Assembly: GCA_947500135.1 (NCBI GenBank)
Contig: CANMQX010000002.1
Coordinates: 434,001-498,000 of the forward strand
DNA length: 64,000 bases
Source of the DNA: an uncultured Paracoccaceae bacterium
Lineage (GTDB): Bacteria > Pseudomonadota > Alphaproteobacteria > Rhodobacterales > Rhodobacteraceae
Direction: 5' to 3'
Below the pieces are notes generated by a model that was given only the letters and a program-made list of their open reading frames with translations, did no database searches and was not told where the DNA came from. Position 1 is the stretch's first letter. Each line of letters begins with the position of its first letter. Positions 55,570-63,799 of this stretch are shown piece by piece. Both the position numbers and the translations under genes were made by a program.

Positions 55570-56799
55570 ATGTCGCTGCCACAATTGCGCGAACAACGCG
55601 CCACCAAAATCGCAGAAATGCGCACCCTGACAGACACGGCCCAAGGCGAAAAGCGAGACCTGTCTGAGAATGAGGCCGCGCGGTTTGACGCCCTCGAAGG
55701 CGAAACACGCGCCATTGATACGCAGATTGGCCGCACCGAAAAGCTGGACGCGCTCGAACGCGCCGCCGCCAATGTAAACGACGGCCCCAAAGATCAACCC
55801 GAACTGCGCAGCTACAGCATTGCCAAGGCCCTGCGCCAAGGTACGGATGGCCGTCTGGATGGGATCGAAGCCGAATGGCACCAGCATTTGGCCGAACAAC
55901 GCGGCGAAGCGCGCGGCACCATGATCCCGACGCAATTGATCATGGGCGGCGAACAACGCGCCAACCTGCTGACCACGCCAGCGGCAAATCCCGGTTCCAA
56001 TATTGTCAAAACCGATCTGACCAGCATGACCGACCGCCGCCGCCCCGTTTTGCGCATGGAACAAATCGGCACATCCATTTTGCGCGGCCTGTCTGGCGAT
56101 GTCGAAATGCCCCGCATGATCAGCGGCGCAACGGCCCATTGGGTCGGTGAACACCAAGACACGACACAATCCGAAGCCGGTTTCGAAAAGAAGAAGATCA
56201 GCCCCAAAACCGTTAGCGGCGAGATGGAACTGAGCCGCCGTTTTCTGATTCAATCCAATGAAGCGATTGACAGCATTCTGACCCGCGACTTGGCCCTGAC
56301 ATTGGCAACCGCCTTGGACCTTGCGGCGATCAATGGCGCAGGCGGTGACGAACCGCTTGGCATGCTGAATGATCCGCTTTTGCAGGAAGTTCCATCGGCT
56401 GGGAACGATATCGGCGAAGACACGTCCCTGCTTATGCAAGCGCTTGAAATTGATGATGTTTTTGACGAGGCAGCTTTCCTGACACATCCCCGCATTGCAC
56501 ATGAGGCCCGCGTTAGCCGCGACACGACCGGGCAACCGTTGCCGACCGGCTGGTTTTGGCATGGCCGCCCCTTCGCCCTGACGACGCAGGTTCCCGAAAC
56601 CGCAGCGAACGAACGCCCCATTTTCTACGGTGCATTTTCAAATGCTTATTTGGCGTTCTGGTCCGGTATCGACATCCTGCAAAACCCTTATGACAGCCGG
56701 GTTTCGAGTAAGGGCGGTCTGTTGATTCAGGCGTTTCTCGACAGTGATTTTTTGATCCGGCATCCAGAGGCCATTCGTGTTGTGAAGCGGGCGATCTAA
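55570..56799 (+). CDS. HK97-fold major capsid protein
   Basis: 409 residues. The first 65-70 residues are a charged coiled coil (REQRATKIAEMRTLTDTAQG...), the usual scaffold delta-domain cut off during maturation. The HK97 fold follows (DRRRPVLRMEQIGTSILRGLSG, IDSILTRDLALTLATALDLAAINGAG, PLPTGWFWHGRPFALT). A good site, AAGGAGG, precedes the ATG. It forms the head shell; with the protease it should assemble a small prohead. Confidence 0.93.
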   Translation: MSLPQLREQRATKIAEMRTLTDTAQGEKRDLSENEAARFDALEGETRAIDTQIGRTEKLDALERAAANVNDGPKDQPELRSYSIAKALRQGTDGRLDGIEAEWHQHLAEQRGEARGTMIPTQLIMGGEQRANLLTTPAANPGSNIVKTDLTSMTDRRRPVLRMEQIGTSILRGLSGDVEMPRMISGATAHWVGEHQDTTQSEAGFEKKKISPKTVSGEMELSRRFLIQSNEAIDSILTRDLALTLATALDLAAINGAGGDEPLGMLNDPLLQEVPSAGNDIGEDTSLLMQALEIDDVFDEAAFLTHPRIAHEARVSRDTTGQPLPTGWFWHGRPFALTTQVPETAANERPIFYGAFSNAYLAFWSGIDILQNPYDSRVSSKGGLLIQAFLDSDFLIRHPEAIRVVKRAI

Positions 56800-57086
56800 T
56801 GCCGGTCACGCTGGACAGCCTCAAAGAACACTTGGTCATTGAGCATGGCCATGACGACAACGCCCTGTCTGTGGTGCTGGCGGCTGCGGAGGCGCATGTC
56901 GCGGAAATCGGATGTCGGACCTTTGAAGGGTTTGGCAATCCCCGGTCGCCGTCCTTTGACGCTGCTGTTTTGCTTGTCGCGGGTGCTCTATGGCACGACC
57001 GCGAAGGCGGCACCGATCAGCCAAGCCGGGAGTCGCTCATGAGCGTGTCACGCCTGACAGCGCCCCTGCGTCGTTGTGTGGGGTGA
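56799..57086 (+). CDS. head-tail connector protein (gp6-like)
   Basis: 95 residues, overlapping the capsid stop by 1 bp. The helical pattern LDSLKEHLVIEHGHDDNALSVVLAAAEAHVAEIGCR, then AAVLLVAGALWHDREGG, fits the HK97 gp6-like connector (Phage_connect_1). It closes the portal and is the docking site for the tail. Its presence without tail genes supports the satellite model. Confidence 0.85.
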   Translation: MPVTLDSLKEHLVIEHGHDDNALSVVLAAAEAHVAEIGCRTFEGFGNPRSPSFDAAVLLVAGALWHDREGGTDQPSRESLMSVSRLTAPLRRCVG

Positions 57087-57089
57087 TCC

Positions 57090-57602
57090 ATGGAAAAGCG
57101 ATTTGCCTCCCTAGAACTGCGCACCGACGGGCGACGCCTGACAGGCCATGCGGCGGTGTTCAATTCCGAAACATCGGTTATGGGCCAGCGTGAAATCATC
57201 AAGCCCGGTGCATTTGCCGAAACCCTGCGAACACGTTCTGACATTCTGGCACTGGCCGATCATGACGCGAGTAAGGTTCTGGGCCGCACCCGGTCTAATA
57301 CCCTGCGCCTGCAAGAGGACGATATTGGCCTGTGGTTTGATTTGGACCTGCCCGCCACCCGCGCCGGATTGGATGTCATCGAACTAACCAAACGCGGCGA
57401 CACTGGCGGCATGTCCTTTGGCTTCAACATTCTTGACGACAGTTACGCAAGCGACGTGCGCGAAATCCGCAAGATTGAACTCTTTGAAATCAGCGTTGTC
57501 TCTGCCTTCCCCGCTTACGCCAGCACCACAGTAAACTTGCGCAAGGATCAACAGACCCCAGCCCTTAACCTGCGCCGCCGGACGCTTGGCCTATGGGGGT
57601 GA
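57090..57602 (+). CDS. HK97-type prohead protease
   Basis: 170 residues. It has the family core: FASLELRTDGRRLTGHAAVFNS, the catalytic His in LALADHDASKVLG, and Ser in RGDTGGMSFGFN. It cuts the capsid delta-domain during head maturation. In standard HK97 clusters it lies before the capsid gene; here it comes after the connector. Confidence 0.93.
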   Translation: MEKRFASLELRTDGRRLTGHAAVFNSETSVMGQREIIKPGAFAETLRTRSDILALADHDASKVLGRTRSNTLRLQEDDIGLWFDLDLPATRAGLDVIELTKRGDTGGMSFGFNILDDSYASDVREIRKIELFEISVVSAFPAYASTTVNLRKDQQTPALNLRRRTLGLWG

Positions 57603-58804
57603 TCAACCGCATGCTTGGCCGGGAAAAACGGGCCAATACTACTATCAAATCCAGTGACCCTTATCTGGCGTCATGGTTTGGTTCGCGCAACGGCACCGGG
57701 GCTTATGTCAATCCTGAGGATGCCGGGGGGCTGGCGGTTGCCTATGCCTGCATTTCCCTCATTGCGACCACCTTGGCCAGTATGCCCCTGCGGCTGCACA
57801 AACGGGATGAGAACGGCGGGCGATTGGTGGCAGACGATCACCCGTTGCACGGCGTCCTGCATGATCTGGCAAGCGACGATCTGCCAGCCTTTGAAGCCCG
57901 TGAAATGCTCATTGCGCAATTGCTGACATCCGGTAACGCCTTCGCAGAAATCGAATGGAACGGGCGCGGCCAATGCACGGCGCTTAAGCCAATCCATTAC
58001 AGCCATGTCACTACTGAGATCACCAAGGGCAAACCGCGCTACCTTGTGCAAACGAAGGACGGACGGCGGGTATTGCTGCGCGATGAAATGCTGCACCTGC
58101 GCCACCGTCGCGGCCCTGATGGGGTCAACGGGCTTGGACCTATCCAGCTTGCACGCGGGGCATTCAATCTATCGCTAGAGCAATCCAAGCAAGCCCACAA
58201 AATGGCGGAACGTGCCTTGCGCCCGTCTGGCGTTCTCAACCTCGCCCATGCGATCGGTTCAGACGGTAAGGAAGGCATTCTGGACAAGATTGCCGAGAAA
58301 GCCGAGGATTCTTCAGGCCGAGGCGGAATTTTAGTCATCGACGGCGGCAGCACTTGGCAACCGACCGCGTTTGCACCAAAGGACGCGGAATTTTTGGACA
58401 GCCGCAAATTGTCAAATCTCGACATCGCCCGGATTTTCCATTGCCCACCCACCACCGTGGGCATTGTCGATAACGCGACATACAGCAACGTGTTTGGCGA
58501 AAATCAGGCCTTTGTGTCGCGATGCCTGGCACCACTGGCCAAGCGGATCGAACAAGCTTTGAACGCAGCCCTGTTGCCAGAGGGAAGCCGGGCCAAGCTG
58601 TATGTTGAGCATGATCTGTCTGCCCTACTGCGCGGTGATCTGGCCACCCGATACACCGCCTATTCGCAAGCACGGCAAGCCGGGTTTATGTCGGTCAACG
58701 ATATCCGGGCACGCGAGAACATGCCACGCGTTGAGAATGGCGACGATCTGCTGCAACCGCTCAATATGACGACGTTGGGGGCGAAAAATGCTGACGTGGA
58801 ATGA
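57593..58804 (+). CDS. HK97-type portal protein
   Basis: 403 residues, overlapping the protease by 10 bp. It has the portal start YLASWFGSRNGTGAYVNPEDAGGLAVAYACISLIA and the core GNAFAEIEWNGRG and GRGGILVIDGG, with the C-terminal ARENMPRVENGDDLLQPLN. It forms the 12-mer vertex through which DNA enters. Portal normally precedes protease and capsid; here it is last. Confidence 0.93.
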   Translation: MGVINRMLGREKRANTTIKSSDPYLASWFGSRNGTGAYVNPEDAGGLAVAYACISLIATTLASMPLRLHKRDENGGRLVADDHPLHGVLHDLASDDLPAFEAREMLIAQLLTSGNAFAEIEWNGRGQCTALKPIHYSHVTTEITKGKPRYLVQTKDGRRVLLRDEMLHLRHRRGPDGVNGLGPIQLARGAFNLSLEQSKQAHKMAERALRPSGVLNLAHAIGSDGKEGILDKIAEKAEDSSGRGGILVIDGGSTWQPTAFAPKDAEFLDSRKLSNLDIARIFHCPPTTVGIVDNATYSNVFGENQAFVSRCLAPLAKRIEQALNAALLPEGSRAKLYVEHDLSALLRGDLATRYTAYSQARQAGFMSVNDIRARENMPRVENGDDLLQPLNMTTLGAKNADVE

Positions 58805-58994
58805 GGTCGCGAACCAATGGGAAGGTGAAGCCCTGACCGCAGCCGATGCGCATCTGTTGGTCAGCCGGTATTCTGAGTTGCCCGACCCTAGCCGCGTAGA
58901 GGTTGGCACCGTGGCCGTGGTGCATGACGATCCCAACCCGGCCTTAAACGGCCTGCATGTTGCCTATGACCGGCAGTATTGGCGCGGCGTATGA
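58788..58994 (+). CDS. small protein downstream of portal
   Basis: 68 residues, MLTWNEVANQWEGEALTAAD, overlapping the portal by 17 bp. It ends in LNGLHVAYDRQYWRGV. Fold not recognised; it could be a head-completion factor since it is coupled to the head module. Confidence 0.6.
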   Translation: MLTWNEVANQWEGEALTAADAHLLVSRYSELPDPSRVEVGTVAVVHDDPNPALNGLHVAYDRQYWRGV

Positions 58995-59059
58995 ATGGCG
59001 TGGGTCACCTGTTGCTAATCTATGCAGTGTTGGGCGTGATTGCTGCCTTGGCGCTTTAA
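58991..59059 (+). CDS. tiny hydrophobic peptide coupled to the previous gene
   Basis: A 22-residue frame, MNGVGHLLLIYAVLGVIAAL..., starting at ATGA over the preceding stop. One membrane helix. Could be a micro-holin-like or regulatory peptide, or chance. Support is the overlap only. Confidence 0.35.
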   Translation: MNGVGHLLLIYAVLGVIAALAL

Positions 59060-59222
59060 CTACCTCACGTTGAGGCAGTTCAATGCTGGATGTCATCATC
59101 CGTAATTCCTGACGAGCAACGTCAGGTTGGGTCTGGATGCCACTATCCAAACCCTAATTTAATTACGTCGTCGCCGTTGACATTATTCCCGACCCACCCC
59201 TCAGAGTGATGCTGCACCTGCT

Positions 59223-59254
59223 ACGGTCCCGTCTGTAGACGCGACCGTGTTTTG
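59223..59254 (+). terminator. strong terminator after the head module
   Basis: ACGGTC (59223-59228) and CGTCT (59230-59234) pair with AGACG (59237-59241) and GACCGT (59243-59248), with one C-C mismatch, followed by GTTTT. A further small hairpin, CCTGACG/CGTCAGG, lies at 59108-59126. It separates head genes from the opposite-strand cargo gene. Confidence 0.8.
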
Positions 59255-59304
59255 ATTGCCTCCAGCCTTCGCCGTAACCAAAATCTCACCCATCGGCTAC
59301 ATGG

Positions 59305-59670
59305 TTACTTAATGCCTTGATACTCGACCACCCTCGGACCCGGCATGCTCTCAACATACGCCTTGCACACGTCCACCCATCTGCCGCTATTGTACATCCC
59401 CAATACGATAGACTTGAGGCCCTGATAGTTTACGCCAAACGTGTTGTCGAAATCCTGCTCAAAGTCAGCAGCGCTCATTGCAACGCCTTCGCGTAACTTG
59501 TGATCCCATTGTTCAAAAACAAATGCCGCCCTATCAAAATCGTCCTGATCCCAATCCAATTCGAGGATGAGAGCTTCAAAAGGGTGAGCTTCGTAGTCTA
59601 TCGCAGCACCCAGCGTTCTTACCTGAAACTGTAGCTTTTTGATTGCCTCAGAAACTTCGCGATCAGTCAT
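59305..59670 (-). CDS. cargo protein of unknown function (DUF1878-like)
   Basis: A 121-residue acidic protein (MTDREVSEAIKKLQFQVRTL). The motif KLQFQVRTLGAAIDYEAHPFEALILELD resembles the start of DUF1878 (YhaI-like) proteins, but the match is only by eye. It lies alone and opposite to the head genes, next to the attachment site, where phage satellites usually keep defence or fitness cargo. Role not known. Confidence 0.6.
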   Translation of the reverse strand: MTDREVSEAIKKLQFQVRTLGAAIDYEAHPFEALILELDWDQDDFDRAAFVFEQWDHKLREGVAMSAADFEQDFDNTFGVNYQGLKSIVLGMYNSGRWVDVCKAYVESMPGPRVVEYQGIK

Positions 59671-60025
59671 GTTGTCCCTATCTGTTTAAATGAATCAGTG
59701 ACGCATCGGGCCAGAAAGCTGCCCGAGTTACCAGCCCAATTCTGAACGTAACCAAACAACCCCGTGCCAACCGCATCGTCTGCTTTTGTAGCGCGTCCGT
59801 CAAACCTGCATTGCGGGCAACGTCAGTGCGGAAAAAGTCTGGATAGTGACCTCCGTACTTTCTGACGGACGGCCTTGTGATTGACCACTCTCCACCTGTT
59901 CCAAAATCTAACCCAAGCGGCGGATACTGACCAACGATCTGCTAATGTGGGTACGCCAATTGGCGTATCCTGATGCTGATTTTTCCCATGCGGATTGACC
60001 TGTCCCGCTGCCACAAACGCCCGGC
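59671..60025. other. 355-bp region near the right end without a clear gene
   Basis: No convincing coding frame. A short minus-strand frame (59823-60014) starts MAAGQVNPHGKNQHQ but has no supporting site or homology. Probably the promoter region of the cargo gene and decayed sequence. Confidence 0.5.
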
Positions 60026-60109
60026 CTAAAGCATCTTGCCAATGCCTGCCCAGATCAGCGCCACGAAAGATGCGATGGTGATCCAGTCGTCAAGTGAAGC
60101 ATATTCCAT
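60026..60109 (-). CDS. possible 27-residue membrane peptide
   Basis: From the ATG at 60109: MEYASLDDWITIASFVALIW..., one hydrophobic helix after an acidic start. It may be a toxin-like or regulatory peptide, or chance. It lies 190 bp from the attachment core. Confidence 0.3.
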   Translation of the reverse strand: MEYASLDDWITIASFVALIWAGIGKML

Positions 60110-60302
60110 GGTGGCGCGTCCTTACTGCGGTTGTCGTTTTGACAAGTTAGTTTGACGGAATCGCTGGCGGTAGTGGGTCATTGTCGCTTGTGATGCGATT
60201 CCGTTGTAGCGCCGCAACACAATTGAAGTTATGGAACTCATCGCGCCAACATGGGGGAAACAGAACCCCTTTTTCGTAAGTATCTGATTTTAAACAGTAA
60301 AA

Positions 60303-60329
60303 TGGCGCGGTTGACGGGGCTCGAACCCG
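60303..60329. repeat. right attachment core inside tRNA-Asp
   Basis: The 27 bp identical to 49642-49668. Because the intact tRNA gene continues from 60330 to 60379, integration restored the 3' end with element DNA. The tandem tRNA-Asp at 60524 contains the same 27 bp, giving three possible cores. Confidence 0.88.
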
Positions 60330-60379
60330 CGACCCCCGGCGTGACAGGCCGGTACTCTGACCAACTGAGCTACAACCGC
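60303..60379 (-). tRNA. tRNA-Asp (GTC), site of integration
   Basis: 77 nt read on the minus strand: acceptor GCGGTTG/CAACCGC, D-arm, anticodon GTC, T-arm GGTTCGAGCCC, discriminator G and encoded CCA. The 3' end faces the element. Confidence 0.95.
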
Positions 60380-60523
60380 GCGTAGGGGGCGGGATAATCC
60401 GGCTTGGCGAGGGCGTCAACGGAAAATCACTGCATCGGCAGAGTTTTTCTGTGGGTTCGACAATCAACAAATGCGATCATCCTACCCAATCGCGCATCAA
60501 CACCAAACTTTAAGGAAAAGATG

Positions 60524-60600
60524 TGGCGCGGTTGACGGGGCTCGAACCCGCGACCCCCGGCGTGACAGGCCGGTACTCTGACCAACTGAGCTACAACCGC
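60524..60600 (-). tRNA. tRNA-Asp (GTC), second copy
   Basis: Identical in sequence over 77 nt to the copy at 60303-60379, including the encoded CCA, 144 bp away. Has its own promoter upstream. It gives the cell a spare tRNA-Asp while the other copy serves as an integration site. Confidence 0.95.
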
Positions 60601-60639
60601 GCGACATTTTTGCAGGCCTCTCGGCGCTGCATGGGCCGC

Positions 60640-60667
60640 TTCTAGGGGGCGGGTTGGTCAAGGTCAA
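60640..60667 (-). promoter_or_regulatory. promoter of the second tRNA-Asp
   Basis: On the minus strand TTGACC (60667-60662), 16 bp, CTAGAA (60645-60640), 40 bp before the tRNA 5' end. The GC-rich CCCGCCCCCTA stretch is shared with the upstream of the other tRNA-Asp. Confidence 0.55.
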
Positions 60668-60701
60668 GCCAACAAAATCGGTGGGTGGTACAAGATCGGA
60701 T

Positions 60702-60860
60702 ATGGCCGAAATTCAACATCATTATGCCGCGAAAAATGCGGCAAGAGCGCACAAATTAACCATGTTGCCCGCCGATACAGCCTTTGATACGGATCATGTC
60801 ATTGATCTTGCAAACTTTCTTGCCGCAGGTTGCACGCTGCCTACCGGATTCCACCTGTAA
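60702..60860 (+). CDS. small protein of unknown function
   Basis: 52 residues from the ATG at 60702 (MAEIQHHYAAKNAARAHKLT). An earlier in-frame ATG at 60654 lies in the tRNA promoter on the other strand, so 60702 is preferred. No recognised domain. Confidence 0.5.
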   Translation: MAEIQHHYAAKNAARAHKLTMLPADTAFDTDHVIDLANFLAAGCTLPTGFHL

Positions 60861-60873
60861 CCATGAGCCTGTT

Positions 60874-61737
60874 TTGAAACGATCACCCCGCATTCCCGCA
60901 CAACTTGACCGCGAAGTCGCATTTTACGATCTGCTTTTCGGCAAATTCACGATCAGTGTGTCGCGCCTGGCGCAGATGTTCACAAACAAAAGCAGCCAGG
61001 TCTTTCTAGGCCTTGGTCTTATTCTGCTTTTTGTCGCCGACCCAAGCGGCGTCCGCGACACACTCGGAACCGGCATGGCATTCCTGCTTTGGATCGGGGC
61101 CATCGGGTTCTACATCGCCATGCTGTTCGTGATGGTCACGCTGCTTTCCTTTACGCAATCCGCGCTCGGGCGATTTCCGATTTATGCACCAGTCACATCG
61201 TCGCTGATCATTCTAATCGTGTTTTTTAGCATGCAAACACTGATTGAGACGCTCGCACCGCCAGATCCATCGCAGTCCTGGTACGCACTTTTCTTCAATA
61301 TCACGAGCGCGGGGTTAGCGATCGAGACGCTTTTCATACGTTTCGTAATGCCTGGCATCTTTTCAAACCCGGCACCGTCAAAACAAACACCCGATAGGCT
61401 GCTGAAACTTGGCGATCAACAACTTCCCCTGGCCGATGTCATCTATATGGCAGCACAAGAACACCATGTTCAAATTGCACTTCCAACGGGGACAATCACC
61501 GTACGGGGGCGGCTTGGGGATGCGATTGCACAAACGATCCCGGATCAAGGGATCAAACCGCACCGGTCATGGTGGGTGTCCGCCAGGGCGCAACCGATGC
61601 TGATCCAGCAAAACGGCAAATCTGCGCTTAGGTTAATCGACGGAACCATAGTTCCGGTGGCCAAAACACGCCAAGCCGATATCCAGCAATGGCTTGACCG
61701 GCATCAGGTAACAACTCACGCGCCAGCGGCGGAGTAG
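60874..61737 (+). CDS. membrane-bound LytTR-type transcription regulator
   Basis: About 287 residues from a TTG at 60874 (read MKRSPRIPAQLDREVAFYD); an in-frame ATG at 60796 would overlap the preceding small gene and add an unlikely N-terminus. Four membrane spans (about 40-165) precede a LytTR-like C-terminal domain (about 185-275: LKLGDQQLPLADVIYMAAQEHHVQI, then HRSWWVS and IVPVAKTRQADIQQWL). Likely a membrane sensor that binds DNA directly. Start is uncertain. Confidence 0.7.
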   Translation: MKRSPRIPAQLDREVAFYDLLFGKFTISVSRLAQMFTNKSSQVFLGLGLILLFVADPSGVRDTLGTGMAFLLWIGAIGFYIAMLFVMVTLLSFTQSALGRFPIYAPVTSSLIILIVFFSMQTLIETLAPPDPSQSWYALFFNITSAGLAIETLFIRFVMPGIFSNPAPSKQTPDRLLKLGDQQLPLADVIYMAAQEHHVQIALPTGTITVRGRLGDAIAQTIPDQGIKPHRSWWVSARAQPMLIQQNGKSALRLIDGTIVPVAKTRQADIQQWLDRHQVTTHAPAAE

Positions 61738-61759
61738 TCACATATATTCCAAGAGGTGT

Positions 61760-61835
<76 letters not shown>

Positions 61836-61877
61836 GATGAAGGGTGATTTAGACCAGTCGCGCGGCGTACGCAAGCC

Positions 61878-62438
61878 TCATTCCAACAGTGTCTGCACGC
61901 CATCTTTCAGATGATAAACACAACCCTGCCCGCCATGCACCGTTGACACAGCCAAAGCACTGTCGCCAATGATCAATGACCGGATCATACGGCTGGTGAT
62001 CCCGTGGGTCACAAGAACGGCGGGCGCGGTCAGATCAGCCAAAAACCCACGGCAACGCTGTTCAAGGCGCGCGAATCCTTCACCATTCGGGGCAATCTCG
62101 TAATGGGCCATGAACGGGTCCTTGCCTTCGGGCATCGGCAGGGTGTCACGCAGCACGCCGGACCAATCGCCGACACCAATCTCGCGCAGACGATCATCGG
62201 TGCGGACATGCATCGCGACGCGCGCCAATGCGATACCAGCGGTCTGGACGGCACGACCCTGCGGGCTGGTCAGAAACGAAAACCCGGCCAAATCGCGCGA
62301 ACCCAAAATCTCGCCCTGCCGCGCGGCATCCATTTCACCTTTTGGGGTCAGGGGCGAGTTCAACTCACCCTGCATACGATTTTCGGCATTCCACTCAGTC
62401 TCGCCGTGGCGCAGGATGTATAACTCTGGAACTGGCAT
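61878..62438 (-). CDS. histidine phosphatase (phosphoglycerate mutase-like)
   Basis: 186 residues. It has a full RHG motif (YILRHGETEWNAENRMQG), the Arg of SPQGRAVQTA, the Glu in RLREIGVGDWSG and the second His in VLVTHGITSRM. Phosphatase of the phosphoglycerate mutase superfamily; substrate unknown. Compare the altered relative at 47422. Confidence 0.92.
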   Translation of the reverse strand: MPVPELYILRHGETEWNAENRMQGELNSPLTPKGEMDAARQGEILGSRDLAGFSFLTSPQGRAVQTAGIALARVAMHVRTDDRLREIGVGDWSGVLRDTLPMPEGKDPFMAHYEIAPNGEGFARLEQRCRGFLADLTAPAVLVTHGITSRMIRSLIIGDSALAVSTVHGGQGCVYHLKDGVQTLLE

Positions 62439-62499
62439 GGCGCGACCCCTTAGGTATTTTTGCCCGACCTACGTGAATTGATCGGTCGGGAAAAGGGCA

Positions 62500-63114
62500 C
62501 TATTCGGCTTCACCCATAAAGCCACCAATCAGGAAACCGTCATTGACTGTCTCAGCAAAGGCACCGACGATACGGTCCTCTCCGACAACACCCTGCAAAT
62601 CTGCACTGATCCCATCATATGTGACCGACCCGCCCAGTGTTTGACCGGTGAAAGTGCCATCAACGACAAAGCCATCATCGGCACCCACGATCCGACCGGT
62701 CCCAAAACTGGCATCCAACTGAATTTCACCACCAACCCGTACTGGATTGTCACCTGTCGCGCGAACCAACTGATAATCCGCCATGTAGCTGACAGATCCG
62801 GTGGTAATCGCATCGCCCGGGTCCGAACCGGGGACAATACCAACAACACCCAGAAATTCATCCGACTGCCGGAGATTACCGAAGGCATAACGAAAACCGC
62901 TCTCGTTGCCGCTCAGGTCACTCCGCACAATGCTCCCTGATCCGCGCGCCCCGTCCATGATGAAATCCTGATCGGGCATGGTGCCGTCCATATTCAACGT
63001 AACGACCCGTGCAACCGGGGTTCGGTCCGGCTCATTTATGTTGACATCTACAGAGTCGCAGGCTGCCGCTAACATCATCAAACCAATTACAAAAACAAAA
63101 CGAATGTGCGCCAT
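62500..63114 (-). CDS. lipoprotein with TbpB-like beta-barrel
   Basis: About 204 residues from the ATG at 63114. Signal peptide with lipobox MMLAAAC (Cys about 20). The body ends in repeated short strands: GDDGFVVDGTFTGQTLGG-like segments and EDRIVGAFAETVNDGFLIGGFMGE. The pattern resembles the C-lobe barrel of TbpB/HphA lipoproteins, as for the protein at 30558. Function unknown. An upstream in-frame ATG at 63153 lacks the signal peptide context. Confidence 0.75.
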   Translation of the reverse strand: MAHIRFVFVIGLMMLAAACDSVDVNINEPDRTPVARVVTLNMDGTMPDQDFIMDGARGSGSIVRSDLSGNESGFRYAFGNLRQSDEFLGVVGIVPGSDPGDAITTGSVSYMADYQLVRATGDNPVRVGGEIQLDASFGTGRIVGADDGFVVDGTFTGQTLGGSVTYDGISADLQGVVGEDRIVGAFAETVNDGFLIGGFMGEAE

Positions 63115-63264
63115 GTCACATCCTTTCCAGTGTTTGTTTATGATGGTTTGCACCTATGATTGCCCCTCACGGATTAAAAGAAGCAGTCAGGCCAAAATGT
63201 CAGAATATGCGTGGTGCCGAAGGGCTGGTCAGATCGAAAATCATACGACAGAAAATAGGGGCGA

Positions 63265-63339
63265 TGGTGGGTGATAAGAGATTTGAACTCCTGACATCTT
63301 CGATGTGAACGAAGCGCTCTACCACTGAGCTAATCACCC
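63265..63339 (-). tRNA. tRNA-Val (CAC)
   Basis: 75 nt. Acceptor GGGTGAT/ATCACCC as in tRNA-Val(TAC), anticodon loop TTCACAT with anticodon CAC, discriminator A and encoded CCA. Confidence 0.93.
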
Positions 63340-63381
63340 GTTTGCGCAGATTTAGTCACCATAACGGGGTGCCGCAAGCCC

Positions 63382-63687
63382 CTATTTGACGGCCTTTGTT
63401 GCGTTTTTAGGTGTCCGCAGCTTCAGGGTCATCACCTGCGCACCGCTTTCCAGATCTTTGCTGCGCACAACACGCAATTTACCCAGTGGTGGCAGGTTCA
63501 CATCCTCGCCATCGGCCAAGGCTTCGACCAGCACGGCAAAAGCCGTTTCAATCGCCGGTTTGGCATCCCGTTTTTTGACATCTGTACGTGCCATCACCCG
63601 TTCCAGGAATTCCGGCTTCTTGATCATTTCACCACTGTCTTCGGCAGGCGCGGACGTTTCTTTTGGTGTGGTCGGTTCGGTTGACAT
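63382..63687 (-). CDS. HU-family DNA-binding protein
   Basis: 101 residues. A Thr/Pro-rich N-terminal tail (about 1-22) precedes an HU fold: KKPEFLERVMARTDVKKRDAKPAIETAF, GEDVNLPPLGKLRVV (arm) and a basic C-terminus. It bends DNA and helps organise the nucleoid. The disordered tail is longer than in classic HU. Confidence 0.88.
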   Translation of the reverse strand: MSTEPTTPKETSAPAEDSGEMIKKPEFLERVMARTDVKKRDAKPAIETAFAVLVEALADGEDVNLPPLGKLRVVRSKDLESGAQVMTLKLRTPKNATKAVK

Positions 63688-63799
63688 GGGAGTCTCCTGT
63701 TTGCCAGCAACCTAACTGCTCCCGCACCCCCTGCCCACCGCTAATGCAGGGCAGCACAGCCGATACGCAGGCATAAAGACAATTCGCTGACACAAACGG

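Larger units (their letters stand above)
49642..60329 (+). mobile_element. 10.7-kb tRNA-Asp-integrated, capsid-encoding phage satellite-like island
   Basis: The element is bounded by a perfect 27-bp direct repeat of the tRNA-Asp 3' end. It has int, an AlpA-like gene, several small unknown genes, then HNH, TerL, major capsid protein, connector, prohead protease and portal, ending with small frames, a terminator, and one cargo gene on the opposite strand. Tail, baseplate, holin/endolysin and primase genes are not seen, and no clear TerS. This pattern fits capsid-forming PICIs, which package their DNA in their own heads and use helper tails. The reading frames are intact and overlap normally, which argues against random decay, but a prophage reduced by deletion cannot be excluded. 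Confidence 0.85.

Noticed and set aside
55552..56562. 336-codon minus-strand frame opposite the capsid gene
   Set aside because: Shadow; the plus-strand capsid frame has HK97 motifs and a good ribosome-binding site.
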